Of a stretch of 64,000 bases of DNA, positions 44,191 to 55,066 are shown one piece after another. Each line of letters opens with the position of its first letter. The first letter of the stretch is position 1. Location of the stretch: the NCBI GenBank assembly GCA_015179125.1, contig WHVA01000201.1, positions 120,137-184,136 of the forward strand, in the 5' to 3' direction. Made by a program: the position numbers and the translations under genes. The stretch comes from Gautieria morchelliformis (lineage: Eukaryota > Basidiomycota > Agaricomycetes > Gomphales > Gomphaceae). The notes under the pieces are model-generated. The model was not told the origin of the DNA, searched no databases, and saw nothing but the letters and a program-made list of their open reading frames with translations.

Positions 44191-44602
44191 GATGGCAGTA
44201 GTGAGTTATACACGGTTCACAGGGGTTAGCGCCGCGTGGTGCTAAACGGTGGTAATCGCCGGTGCACAGCGCTGGCCACCGGTGTGCAGCAGTGCTGACT
44301 CATGCTGTCCACGGCCAGCCTGTACCTCACGGCCTCGAACACCGACGCAGGGTAGCCACATACCATGTGGCCTGCAGTGAGTACTACCCGCCACTGATAA
44401 ATAGTGCATATGGCTGACGGACGGCGGGCGTGCCCGTTTGTACTCATTATGCCACCCAGAGGGAAGCATAATACATGTATTGATCTGCCCCTTCACCTGT
44501 ATGGTCTGTCCTAGCATAGTCTGCCAAGACTTTTAGTGACCTTGCAGATCGTAGAATAGTCTATCATACGCCATAAATTTCTGAGATATTTGTTCCCAAT
44601 CT
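44191..44602. other. No gene seen
   Basis: Short open frames here overlap on both strands and have no recognisable motif. The sequence runs from the end of family R to the target duplication of hAT 2. Confidence 0.6.
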
Positions 44603-44610
44603 ATGTTATC

Positions 44611-45638
44611 TAGTGTTCTCCGGGCTCGGGCCGGGCTCGAAAGCCCGGGTCAGGGCCAGGCTTTGGAGGGCTCGGGCCCACCAAAATTGAAGCCCGGCCC
44701 AGGACGAGGGCTCGGGCCGGGCTCAGGCTCGGCCGGGCTAAAGCCCGGGCCTGTGGGTGGGACTCGCTGTGGTGAATTTGGACCACCCTGGGAGGCGGTG
44801 GACTGTGCATCCACACCGCAAGTTGAGGTGGGATTTCGTACTTGTGCACCATACTTGTGGGAGGGGGGGTGGAGGGTGCGTAGACACCATACAGAGAGGA
44901 GGCGTACATCGCGCGCCTATGGACCGTTCTGGGTGCCTGTGGACCATAGTGGGAGGTGCCTCAAGGTCTCGCTTCTCGAACGGGGTATATCTTCCGTCCT
45001 GATTCCTTGCGCGCAGCTCACTCACGCGCGTGCTGCTCGCAGCCACCAGCTACATCGCCAACCTCGATCAGTCGAGCAAGATTCTCCCCGCGCGCGCTGG
45101 AGGCGCAGGTCACGAGACTCTCACTCACTGTTGCGCACCACACGGGCCACATGCCTACCGACCTCGACCTCGGCCTCGCGCCCCCAAGGGCATTTTGATG
45201 AGCACCAGACCGAGCCTGACGTCGAGCAGCGTCTCGAGTAGCACCCGCAACACCACCACCCACAGGACGCGCTGTACCACCGCCACAGCGACGGGTGCGG
45301 GCGCATGAAAATAGGGGGAAGTATGTGACCACGTGGATCCCAGGTGGGCTGCGTGTGGTGGAGGATGAAAGCAAAGGTATAACAAATTCAGTGCATTTGG
45401 GTATACATATAGTATATATATGTGTATATTTGCTGGTGTCAAACGACAATCCTCGATGGCGGCAACAATGGAGGTTCTCACCCAAAAGCCTCGGGCTTAA
45501 GGGCCGGGCTCGGGCTTCCCAGATCTCAAGCCCGGCCCTTCCAGCGAGCTTTCTGAGGCTTGGGCCAGGCTCGGCTCGGGCTTTCCAGGGCCGGGCTCGG
45601 GCTCAGCCCGGGCTTAAGCCCGACCCGGGAGACCACTA
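44611..45638. mobile_element. hAT-like transposon 2 (1028 bp)
   Basis: The left end is TAGTGTTCTCCGGGCTCGGG and the right end is ...GACCCGGGAGACCACTA, which are inverted repeats. They are flanked by an exact 8-bp duplication ATGTTATC (44603-44610 and 45639-45646). The subterminal 130-150 bp on each side consist of GGGCTCGGGCC/AGCCCGGGC words, as in hAT 1. The core (about 44990-45310) has exon-like GC-rich sequence (for example EAQVTRLSLTVAHHTGHM) from an unrecognised source. No transposase is present, so it depends on another element. Confidence 0.9.
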
Positions 45639-45887
45639 ATGTTATCTGAACTGAATCCCCGACTCCGACTGAAAGGAGGGAGGGGTCTGTCGACACAACC
45701 TGGTCAGGATTTACAGTATCTGGTGCGTATTATGATGGATTATGTTAGATATGCTTATTCATGTCCTTCTTGGGTTTACCCTGCACGTTCGTCATCATTC
45801 TCGGATTATGTTCATTTCTATCCTTACCGCGGCCTCCTGAGCCCGTGTTTATAATTGCATTTCCCCCTTTTTTCCGGTATACTTGCC

Positions 45888-46240
45888 TTCTTTCTTTACC
45901 CCTTCTCAGTCCTTGCCTGCCTTCCGTTGAGGTACGTCTCTCGCTACACATTCTGTTTGTGTACGTTCAGGCTGATTGTCATGCTTCCATCTCTGCGTCG
46001 GCTTCTTTCTTTATCCCTTCTCAGTCCTCGCCTGCCTTCCGTTGAGGTACGTCTTTCGCTACACGTTCTGTTTGTGTATGTTCAGGCTGATTGTCATGCT
46101 TCCATCTCTGCATCGGCTTCTTTCTTTATCCCTTCTCAGTCCTCGCCTGCCTTCCGTTGAGGTACGTCTTTCGCTACACGTTATGTCTCTGTACTTTCAG
46201 GCTCATTGTCATATTTCCTTCTCTGCCCCCCTCTGCAATG
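45888..46240 (+). repeat. 115-bp tandem repeat, about three copies, with intron-like signals
   Basis: CCTTCTCAGTCC recurs at 45901, 46016 and 46131, exactly 115 bp apart, with few differences between copies. Each unit contains GAG|GTACGTCT...ATGTTCAG|GC, a 45-nt stretch with ideal fungal donor and acceptor, and 70 nt of exon-like sequence. The period is not divisible by 3, so the open frames seen in three phases are not one protein repeat. Confidence 0.8.
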
Positions 46241-46534
46241 CCCCGCTTACTTTTGCAGAGTAATTCTCGATATTGTACGTGTTTTTCAACTACGTGTTTC
46301 CCTTTTTCATCGATCTTTTATCCAGTGCTGTATCCATCCGTGTCATGCCGTGCTGTGTTTTACCAATCCATTCTTGATGTCCTCGCCCCCCTTCCGAGCC
46401 CTGCTTCCCTCATCGGACGTTCCCCATTGGTGTTGTCCTCCTTATGATGCCCTTAGCACATGTCTTCTTTCATCTACCAGACCCTTCTTATCCTCTGTGT
46501 GTTCTCATCTGCGGCGTCCTTTATCTTATAAGGA

Positions 46535-47642
46535 CATGCATGTTAAAAAGCGAATGGTTCGGTGTATTGTCGATTCGATTTGTGATGATATTCACTTTCT
46601 TTGTACAGAACCGCTGAACACCCTTCGCGATCATTTCGTCCAGTGCCTCCCTGCTTCTGCACCTTCTCCATCATGGTCGTTGTCCTCTTCACGCTTTCAC
46701 ACTATTTTGCGTTTCTTCCAATCCAAGTATGGTGATGAATTTATATATCTGGTATTGGTGAACTCTGACAATCTCTTTGACGACGTTCCTTTCTCGAGCG
46801 CTGGGTCACCGGTGAAGATAACGAGGAGCATACTCGAAAGTGAGTGTCTCGGTACGTTGACCTACAACGTCTTTCATGTTCCACAAAGCATCCGCTACCA
46901 ACCCTCATGCTGTGAATACGGGTGAGAGTTCCACGGCACGTGACGTTGGCTCGACTGGACCACCTGCAACGCCCAAGAAAAGTTCGTGTGTGAATCATAT
47001 CTGACTTGCGTCGAGCCTGACCTACTATTCAGAAGGGCTGACATTGGCGGACCTGCCAGACCCACAGGGTCGATTCACCATCGTGAAAAATGTTGCGGGC
47101 TCCGTCCCTGTCATTATACCACCTGTCCGTGACAGGCATGGAGTGCCTGTTACGCCGGTTTAATACAACTCGCTGCTGACCGACGGGACGCTGGTCGATG
47201 TCCTGACAACGTTGCGGATGTAAGGATGGTATTGCAGACTTGGCTGGCAGGTGGCTAATGCATGCCCATTCGCAGGTGGCAGATTAAACCTGATGATAAA
47301 AATCCAAACGGATCGCGTGCGTACCAACTGATCCTCAAACGCATGCAAATTCTTCCCACTGTACAAGACGGGTTGAAGGCGATGACAACGGTCCCCAGCT
47401 CACCTGCCACGCCGTCCCCTGCAACGCCGTCCAATTCTATGAGCCGGGGTGAACCACATGAATCATCCCCGTCTTCCGAGTCACTGCACATGCCGCTTAC
47501 ACCGACTCCCGCTCATCGAGGAGGGAAAGCCGCTGGGAAACAAAAGCGGGCTCTCCCTGACTCTTCGGACAAGGCTGCTCCTCCGCAAAAGAGGACACTC
47601 CGGGCCACTGAGTCGACTGAACGCGCGCCGTCATCGAATTAA
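46535..47642 (+). pseudogene. Unidentified multi-exon gene, disrupted by a stop
   Basis: The ATG at about 46535 opens HVKKRMVRCIVDSICDDIHF and continues to about 46925. A later exon (about 47030-47160) reads LTLADLPDPQGRFTIVKNVA and runs into V-stop-YNSLLTDGTLVDVLTTLRM, where TAA at 47160-47162 sits in the middle of a continuous frame. A GTAAGG...CGCAG intron (about 47221-47276) leads to WQIKPDDKNPNGSRAYQLIL and a serine/proline-rich tail ending TAA at 47640. The consistent frames across introns indicate a real gene that has since picked up a nonsense change. The family is not recognised with certainty. Confidence 0.5.
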
Positions 47643-47649
47643 GGCCGCG

Positions 47650-48255
47650 TGACCCATCTCCCTTTCCATTATATCGTGTACACATGCCTCCTTTCCTTAT
47701 CTTATGTGCATCGCCGGATTCAACTCCGGAACCAACGGGTTCAAGTAATTCGCAGGTTTTGCACATGATGCTACTGCTTGTATTGTACAAAATATGGTCT
47801 ATTGAAACTTGTACCTCCCCTTACAATGGTAAAAAATTTTAAAATAATATTTGGGTGTTCTCTGCTGCACCGCGGAATCCATCTTGCACGCAATCCTGCG
47901 GGGCGTCGAAGGTGACCCTCTAAAAGAGTCGGGGACGGGCGCCATAGCGCTGCTATGGGGATTGCAATTACTAGGCACGCCATTCAGTTCAGTTAAGAAC
48001 AAATATGCTCAGTGCGAAATGAAGGAAGGTGTAGAAGCCTGGAACAAGGCTGTCGACCCATAAGCCATGGGCTGGGGCGATTCTCCATGCGCGAGGATGG
48101 AGCATGTGACATGGGACCCGCGTCGTGACTCTACTCTCTGTACACGCAAAGAAGTGTCCATTCCCCCCGTGTGCGGCCTGACTCAGAAATGATGGTCGAG
48201 GCTGTGGCCTATGTGGACAGGGAGCATCGCTGAGTGGTGGATCGCGGGGTGGAAC
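47650..48255. other. No gene seen
   Basis: Overlapping short frames on both strands without motifs; no terminal repeats were found. Confidence 0.5.
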
Positions 48256-48528
48256 GCGAGTGGACGGCGAGCGACAATGACTGGGATACGGTGTCGAGCG
48301 CGAGGGGGCGGCAGGGTACAGGGAGGCCAAGGGCAGGTGAGGCAGGTGAGTCTCAGCGCTGAACGTTAGATAACATCGCTGACCTGAAGCGCGAGTGGAC
48401 GGCGAGCAACAATGACCGGGATACGATGTCGAGCGCGAGGGGGCGGCGGGGTACAGGGAGTGAGGCCAAGGGCAGGTGAGGCAGGTGAGTCTCAGCGCTG
48501 AACGTTAGATAACATTGCTCACCTGAGA
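48256..48528. repeat. 135-bp tandem duplication
   Basis: GCGAGTGGACGGCGAGC at 48256 recurs at 48391, and both units end AACGTTAGATAACAT. The copies differ by a few substitutions and a 4-bp indel. Non-coding. Confidence 0.85.
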
Positions 48529-48800
48529 GGGGGAGCGAGTGGGTACGACGTTCCTCGTGGAACTCGAGGGTGCACAAATGGCGGCCCCTTAGCGTTGGGT
48601 GCGAGCGACCTTCGATGGGACGTGGTGAACCACGGTGCCACGCATTGTGTGACAACGCGCAACAGCACGCGGTGCAGATGGGGGGTGGGTGGGAGTGGGC
48701 GCGAGTTCTGCAAATGGTAATTGCCACCGTTGACGGCCGAAAGTCAGCGGCGGTTGGTGCTGGGCGGCACCGGCCCCGGTGAACCGTGTATTACTGGCAG

Positions 48801-49905
48801 TAGTGATGGGCACGGCCTGGCTTGGCCTGAAAGCCGTGGCTTTGGCCCGGCTCGCCCCGGCTTTGGCTTGCTAAAAACCTGAGCCAGGCCATTAGCACTT
48901 GGCCTGGCTCGGCTCCGGCTTGGCCTTGGCTTGGGCCATGGCCTGTTGGTGGGGGAATAGCCTTGTAGACAAGATATCATTCTTATATTGTATGTAGCGT
49001 ACCAAAAGGTATTCAAGCTCCTCCTCGTTGTCGATGATATCATCGGGGCTGTTTTGTCTCCTGCACCTGTCTTCTTGATGCGTTGCCAGGTCACATTTAG
49101 GGGATCACGCAACACCGCACTGGGTTTCACCACACGTCCGGTGCTTGTGACTGCGACGCGTGCCCGGGCCCATCGCGCAGAGCACAACCCCACGGTCCGG
49201 ACAGTGTGCATCCGCGACGCACGGAGTGCGGTGGGGCGCCGGGGATGGGCCACGAGCTGCTCGGGTCGCAGAGGCCGAGCGCGGAGACGCGGACGGCAGG
49301 CAGATGAAGCGCATGCGGATTAGCACTGTGGAGCGCGGCGACGCACAGCTAGCTGGGCGCTGCAGGCACGGGCATGGACATCGATGCGTCCAGCACGGAC
49401 GAGGAGGAAGGGGAGCGCGGCGAAGGCGAGAACGAGAAGACTGGCGAGGAGCGTGAGAGGGAGCGCGCAGCGATTAGGAAGAAGCTCGAGGTGTCGCGTG
49501 CGAGGAGAAGCAGCATGAGCGGGACATTTTTGATCGTTAGGGGATCCTAACGATCACGCAACGCCGCACTGGGTTTCACCATATGTCTGGTGCTTGTGAC
49601 TGTCGGCGCCGTTAACTGCCTCAATTTCGCTATCAGAATCAGCGATGCGAGGGCGGGGCATAGCAAGTGGGGTAAAGAGTAAGGGATAAGGAGACTGTAA
49701 CTACGCTATCATTGAAAAAAATTATATTCGCTGCCAGTATCAGAGCAGACATATCCTTTTTTGTGACCGAAGATATTGTATTTAGGCGCTCGCCAGGCCA
49801 CGGCTTCCTGGCTCGGCTTTGGCCTGGCAAAACCTGAGCCGGGCCATGCAGCCGGCTGCGCCGACGGCTTTGGCCTGGCTTGGCCTGGCCTATTGGCGGC
49901 TCGGC
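48801..49905. mobile_element. hAT-like sequence 3, right end not inverted
   Basis: The left end TAGTGATGGGCACGGCCTGG matches the hAT 1 terminus and is preceded by ACTGGCAG. Subterminal words are GGCCTGGCTCGGCTT. A second GC-rich array (about 49790-49900) has the same orientation as the left one, and no matching right TIR or duplication is found. So the element is truncated, or two left ends are present. The interior has a 50-bp direct repeat (CGCACTGGGTTTCACCA... near 49110 and 49568) and an acidic/basic strip SSTDEEEGERGEGENEKTG at about 49397, source unknown. Confidence 0.6.
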
Positions 49906-50850
49906 TTGTGTGGATGTCCCTCCCTTTCTACTGTTCGTGCGCACTCTGTTCTGTTGCTGGTTTCTGAGCTATGTGGAACACCCTTGGCTGGAGGGACAAA
50001 TGAAACAGCCCTACCCCACCCCAAGTCAAGGACCCTGTCTCGGCGCCAATCCTCGCGCAGCGCTCAATCACCCATACCTTCTCATACCTTTCCCCCAGAA
50101 TATGGTGTCGCCCCCTCCCCCTCTCTACAGCCGCAAACGCAAACTAGTCCCTCTCCCTGCATCCAAGTCCACGTGCCCATGCACATGCCCAGATATCCCG
50201 TCCTGATCGTGCGCTGTTCACTGTGCGGTATTCCCTCGTAGACGCACAGCCAACGTGCACGCGCGTAAGTGGTGGCCTAGCACGAATCAGCGATAGGGTC
50301 GAAGGAGCTGAGGCAGAGAAGCATAGCTACGGATTAATAATAAGTATTGACGATCTGATACCCGGGGTGGATGCTGTGGAGCTCCAACGTTACGGTGCTT
50401 GCCACGGGAGGGGTGGGGGAAGGCCATGTCGGACATTACATATTTTCGGAGATACGTCACGTCAGGTTGGGCGACAGCGTGTGCGTTTTGATAAACAAGG
50501 CATGCATGAAGGGTATCTCCTTTTGAGGCGTAGCTTTTATAGCATGTCTGGTGTATGTTATGGCCCGTGACGACGCATACGTGTATTTCTGAGCATTTCC
50601 CCGGAAAGAAGAATGCGTAGCAGCGTACGCATGGCGTAGAATACCCCTGTAGCCCACAGCTATAGACGTCGGACGCAGCGCACTGGCGCATATAGTTGAT
50701 TCGGTGCTGGCCTCCCCTACGCGCCTGATGTTAGACGAACATGTGGGGGAAGTTAATCAATGATCATGGAGTGCACCGAACGTATGCGAGCACTGCGGTA
50801 GCTGCTATATTGGACTTATGATGCCAAACATATCCATTCGACGCGGTCTG
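49906..50850 (+). repeat. Family R right-hand part, second copy
   Basis: It matches 7370-8215 in reverse, beginning CTTGTGTGGATGTCCCTCC and ending near TGGACTTATGATGCCA. No coding domain was found. Confidence 0.75.
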
Positions 50851-51849
50851 TCCAGGGTGGGGTATGTATGTTTGATGGACAACTGGTGCGTGGATACCTT
50901 CCAACTCGACAGGCCTCCTGGCATCCTCCTCCGTGCGTTTCTCGGCACTGCGACGTAGACAATGATTATAAGGCTGGAAGTGGAGACACCTTCGATGGGA
51001 TACGCGGGCTGCCTTCACCATTGGCCTACAGGCGTCGTGGCGGGCTTGCGTCACCTACATGGAGTGGCGACGCATGCCGCAAGCACTCGTGCTTTGTGTG
51101 TAGGGTCTGACAGTGCTGTTGCGATGGTTAGATGGTGATGGGAGTGGCGGCGAGCCCGGTTGACTTCAAGTGACATGGCATCTGCATGCAAAGCTCTTTA
51201 TGTAAGACGCACACTCTCTGCTGGTGCAGCGACTGTTTGAACACTGTGGCACGGCGTGCCCCAGGATGTTGACGCTGATGAGGCACAGCCCACATGTACT
51301 TATTGCCGACTCGTCTTGACGCCGTCGAGCATTGGTGCTAAGAATAGATCAGGGACTCCGTCATTGGCACATGGTGATGCAGGTGGCCGGGCGTGATCGA
51401 TCAATAGTCAGGCTTGGCACTTTCCCTGGGCGCCATCTCCCACGGCGATGTCCATGCCCGCCAAGGCCCCGTTCTGTGGGCAGACCGCCACTCGCCGAGG
51501 CGCGGGCGTGCGCTCCCTCTGCCCACACCCCTGTTTTGAGGAGCATGCTGGTGGTAGCAGGGTTGGACGGGGTCGACGCGCGCTGGACACGTGGGGTGCC
51601 AGTGGAGCAGACCAGTTGCCGGCACACCGTATACGCTCCGCACGACGTTCGTCTGTCCCATTCACCCTCTGAGCCACCTTCTTGCCTCAGTGACGCGTCT
51701 ATTGATGAGTGATTTTATACACCGCAGGGACCATGGCCTTCGATCCCCGTGCTCCACTCTAACAGTCATGTGACTGGTTACCTCTAAGCTGCATCGTTTC
51801 TTCTTCCTGACCACCACGACTGCACACCTGTTCGAGCATACTGACCTCA
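50851..51849. other. No gene seen; upstream region of the 51850 gene
   Basis: Frames overlap on both strands and carry no motif. The last 150 bp before 51850 may be the 5' leader of the next gene, but no clear TATA box was recognised. Confidence 0.45.
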
Positions 51850-52914
51850 ATGGCTCCAGTGACTAAACGGAAAGCTCTACAGGAGATCAATCTGACCCAA
51901 CTCCCCACCCGTTCCACTGTGCCAAAGAAGTCATCAACTCACGATGAATTGAGCTCGAGGACCTGTCCTTTGTTAGGCCCTGCACCAACCAAAACCATCA
52001 CTACCAATCCCAGTTCACGCACTCACCTGGCCGAAAAAGGACTTGAGTATCATACGTACCATCTAGAGCTATTTGGGTAATCTACCATGGGATGTTCCAT
52101 AAATCCAGGTAGAGGCCGACAAGCAACAACTTGCCCGTCAACGGGAACGTCGCCTTGCACGTGAGGAGCAAGCTCAAGCTCAAGAAGCCTTGAAAGTGGA
52201 TGTCACTGCTCTTAGGGATGAAGGCCTAGGGGACGAGGAAATCGATGAGTTCCTCAACGACCCGAACGCGAATGATTCCGAGGACAAACCTGAGCCCCAG
52301 CCGCGTAAGTGTTCCTGTGGCCCCAAATATCTCCTCATTTTCTTCCTTCGGTTACGTCCTGGAAGGATCCAGGCGAACGAGGTCCGTCATCCACATAATC
52401 CTTTTTTATTTTTATTTTTATTTGTTAATGCACTCACATTATCTAGTTTGCATTCAAGGGCTTCTTTCCACCCAATTCCCGAGGCCACCATCGCATTGGT
52501 TTTCACCGCGGTACGTCCTAAACCCACGTGTCATACCATTGCCGCAACAATATTCTCGACCAGGTTGAGTATGCCGTATACCAGTGGACGTCCATGTCAA
52601 GGGTAGCAACTTTACCGAGGTCAAATATGCTGAGGTTTACCGACGACACTTCAGCGGCCTTGAGGCGTGGCGCATGTACAGCAAAAGGTCTGGCCAGGCC
52701 CTGGCGCATCACCAGCAGCGCCTGCATGATCACGGACGGTGTGTTTTTTCCACCTGTTTATACCTGAACCATTGTCTTATTTCCAGTATCTTGTTACAGT
52801 GTGCATGCTGGATTCCCAAACATTGTCACAAACCCTCGAAAGCCGGCGTTCAATGCCACCAAATTCGCTCGCGCCGCCCAGGCACTCGATGACGACGAGC
52901 ACTTGGATAGTTAG
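51850..52914 (+). CDS. Unidentified multi-exon gene (host-like)
   Basis: The ATG at 51850 (MAPVTKRKALQEINLTQLP) starts a basic N-terminus, perhaps nuclear. A second exon from about 52108 to 52305 encodes a charged helix (KQQLARQRERRLAREEQAQA) and the acidic DEEIDEFLNDPNANDSEDK, and ends at a GTAAGTG donor. A third (about 52585-52740) reads VKGSNFTEVKYAEVYRRHFS and WRMYSKRSGQALAHHQQRLH. The last (about 52801-52914) reads VHAGFPNIVTNPRKPAFNAT and ends DDDEHLDS before TAG. Donor GTGTGT at 52740 and acceptor TTACAG at about 52800 fit. Exact joints of exons 1-2 and 2-3 are not resolved. The family is not recognised. It could be a cellular gene or TE cargo. Confidence 0.5.
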
Positions 52915-52989
52915 AGGGCACTAGCTGCATCCTCATTCCCATGCAGAGCGTGTATAAACATATGTAATTATTCCATTTGCCCAATCCCA

Positions 52990-53300
52990 ATGACTGTATT
53001 ATACCCTATCTGCGTGCCTACACCGGAATCCAAAGGCTGCGCCGCTGTTCTATGCAACTATACATGCCGTATGGGCATAGCTACACACAATATGCAGCCA
53101 TGGGGAAATGCTACTGCCCCCTACATCGCCTCTCTAGTGCCCCGTAGCAGCTGTCCTCAGCGGACTACAAATCCCTACAGAGCTTGGTGGCGTGCTACAG
53201 CGCACTATGTCGCACTACGATGGCAGGTGGTCGGCTACGGAAGGCTACATGACAGGGGGGGTTGCTACAACGCTAAAGGTGCTACGTACGCTACGTAAAG
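52990..53300. repeat. GCTAC-rich region
   Basis: The pentamer GCTAC or its complement recurs many times, as in GTGCTACAGCGC and GGTGCTACGTACGCTACG. It resembles subterminal repeats of a DNA transposon. Termini were not found. Confidence 0.45.
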
Positions 53301-53329
53301 CTAAGTAACACCCTCTTTTTTTCCTGATG

Positions 53330-53390
53330 GTGAGCTAGCAGAAGGCCTAGAGAAGTAAATTGTGCGAATATTTCTAAGATAAAAGTCGTT
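53330..53390 (-). pseudogene. Small DUF6533-gene scrap
   Basis: GCTAGCAGAAGGCCTAGAGAAGTAA and the following 30 bases match 16828-16880 inside copy B, covering an exon start and its intron. It is the fifth trace of this gene in the window. Confidence 0.6.
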
Positions 53391-53564
53391 TAAATGTGGC
53401 ACCTTTATGTAAGCACGGGACCGTCCGATGGTGAGCTCAATAAAACTGGAAGGCAGAATTTCTTTGCCAAACTGCTTCCTAGAGTCTCTTTGGGTTATGC
53501 ATAGCTACAACTTCTAGGAGAGACTTGGGAAATATCTATATTATTGGACGAGATATATGATGTT

Positions 53565-54401
53565 CTAAGTGTGACACAAGAAAAATTCCAAATTATTTTT
53601 TCGATGTCCTAGAGTGATTCTACACAATGTCAGTATTTCTGCCTGATGACATGCTGGGCAGACCGGAGAGTCTTCTGCGCCTATTTTGAACAGGTGGTGA
53701 TGCAATTGTGCGTGCCTGGTACGTAGTTGAATCAGTATACTCATTTGCCGGCGTGGCAGACCAGTCACCATTTTGCGATAGTCGGAGGATGGCGCATTTG
53801 GGTCTATCTTGTGGAACCTGTCGAACCTGGGGGAGATTTGAAATGTTTGTCGGATGCTGTTGCGCATGTCCTTGAGCTGTGTGGTCTTGTAGGCTGACTT
53901 GCTGTGCGGAAGCCCGGAGCGCAATATGTCCGGCAGAAGGTGTGGTTCTGAACTGTTGTTGAGGGCAGCTGATTTGGCCAGCTTGTCGGCAGCCTCGTTG
54001 CCTGTTACGCCTTTGTGGCCTGGCACCCAGTACACTTTGAAGGGCACGTTCTGATGTTGGTCTGCTAGTTGCTGCATTTGGTTGAGGAAATAATCGGTCA
54101 GCCGTTGTCCCGGGGCACTTTTGAAGCTGCTCAGCGCTTTGACTGCTGCTTGGTTGTCGATGGCTATCGTCCCGTCCTCCAGAAAGTCGTGTGTCTGTAA
54201 CATAGCTGCTGCTAATATTAGTCCCACTACTTCAGCCTCATATACCATGTGTTGTTTGTCAGTGCCTAAGTAGTATTGTAGCGACCTGCGTTTCGTGCCG
54301 TTGATGTACAGGACAGCTGCTGCCCCAATTCCTCCTTCGCATCCTGAGCCATCTGTGTAAATTCGCACTGTCGCTGTATGGGATCCTGCTTTGCCGGTCA
54401 A
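53565..54401 (-). pseudogene. LINE (non-LTR retrotransposon) ORF2 3' end: RNase H domain
   Basis: The 278-codon minus-strand frame contains the RNase HI signature residues in order: IYTDGSGCEGGIG, YEAEVVGLILAAAM, IAIDNQAAVKAL and HKGVTGNEAADKLAK. A C-terminal cysteine motif (VCPACHQAEILT) near 53640 follows, as in fungal LINEs with a downstream RNase H. No reverse transcriptase is present upstream (to the right of 54401), consistent with 5' truncation, which is usual for LINE insertions. The frame itself is open. The 3' tail (about 53400-53560) is AT-rich, but no poly(A) was seen. Confidence 0.85.
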
Positions 54402-54469
54402 ATAGGAGAAATTCCATGTATTTTCGAAATAGTGACCTTAAAATATAGCATACTGGTATTGCTATCATT

Positions 54470-54870
54470 GGGGATGAACTATTTAAACTTCCTCTAATTT
54501 CCTATCATTTTTTCGCCATTTTTAATGAAGTCTTTGGCTCAAAACACTTCTATTCTGTTGCAGCAGAGTTATGAATCCACATGTATCCACAACTCTGTGT
54601 ATTCAAACTCCGACGCGCGCGAGCCCGAACTCGAGCCTGTGGACACTTACACACCCACAAACTCTGGCCAACCTACCGGTTCGGACTCAGCACTCTGGAA
54701 ATAGCAATTTATTCCCAAGCCTCCACAACACAGTTTGTGCAATACAAACTCAGCCCAACCTATGCTACCATAGCAACAAGGCTATGCTAGGCTGTGCTGT
54801 GCCATAGCTACACTCACATTGGGTCCACAAGATACAACAATCTCTTGATAGTTTAGCTAGGAATCCCCCA
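54470..54870. other. No gene seen
   Basis: AT-rich and repeat-like; nothing recognisable. GCTAC/TAGC words recur near 54760-54820. Confidence 0.45.
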
Positions 54871-54873
54871 TGG

Positions 54874-55066
54874 TCACATGACTATCACATGACCTCAAAA
54901 ACAGCTCAAAGTCACCTGATCATCCACAGTCACCTGACAATCACCTGACCTCAAAGTCACTTGATTATCTACGGTCACCTGACAATCACATGACACCATC
55001 ACATGACCTCAATCCAGCTTGAAGTCACATGACTTTCCTTCATCACATGATAATCACATGAGCGTG
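54874..55066. promoter_or_regulatory. Cluster of 12 TCACNTGA motifs
   Basis: TCACATGA (7), TCACCTGA (4) and TCACTTGA (1) occur within about 193 bp, almost all followed by C or T. CANNTG cores suggest basic helix-loop-helix factor binding. A TATAAATA box lies about 195 bp to the right. No coding region follows directly, so the driven transcript is unknown. Confidence 0.55.

Noticed and set aside
45888-46240. CRISPR-like array
   Set aside because: There are only three units, fully repeated over 115 bp with no unique spacers, in a eukaryotic context.
52400-52430. ATTTTT microsatellite
   Set aside because: Short simple repeat within an intron-like region; not informative.
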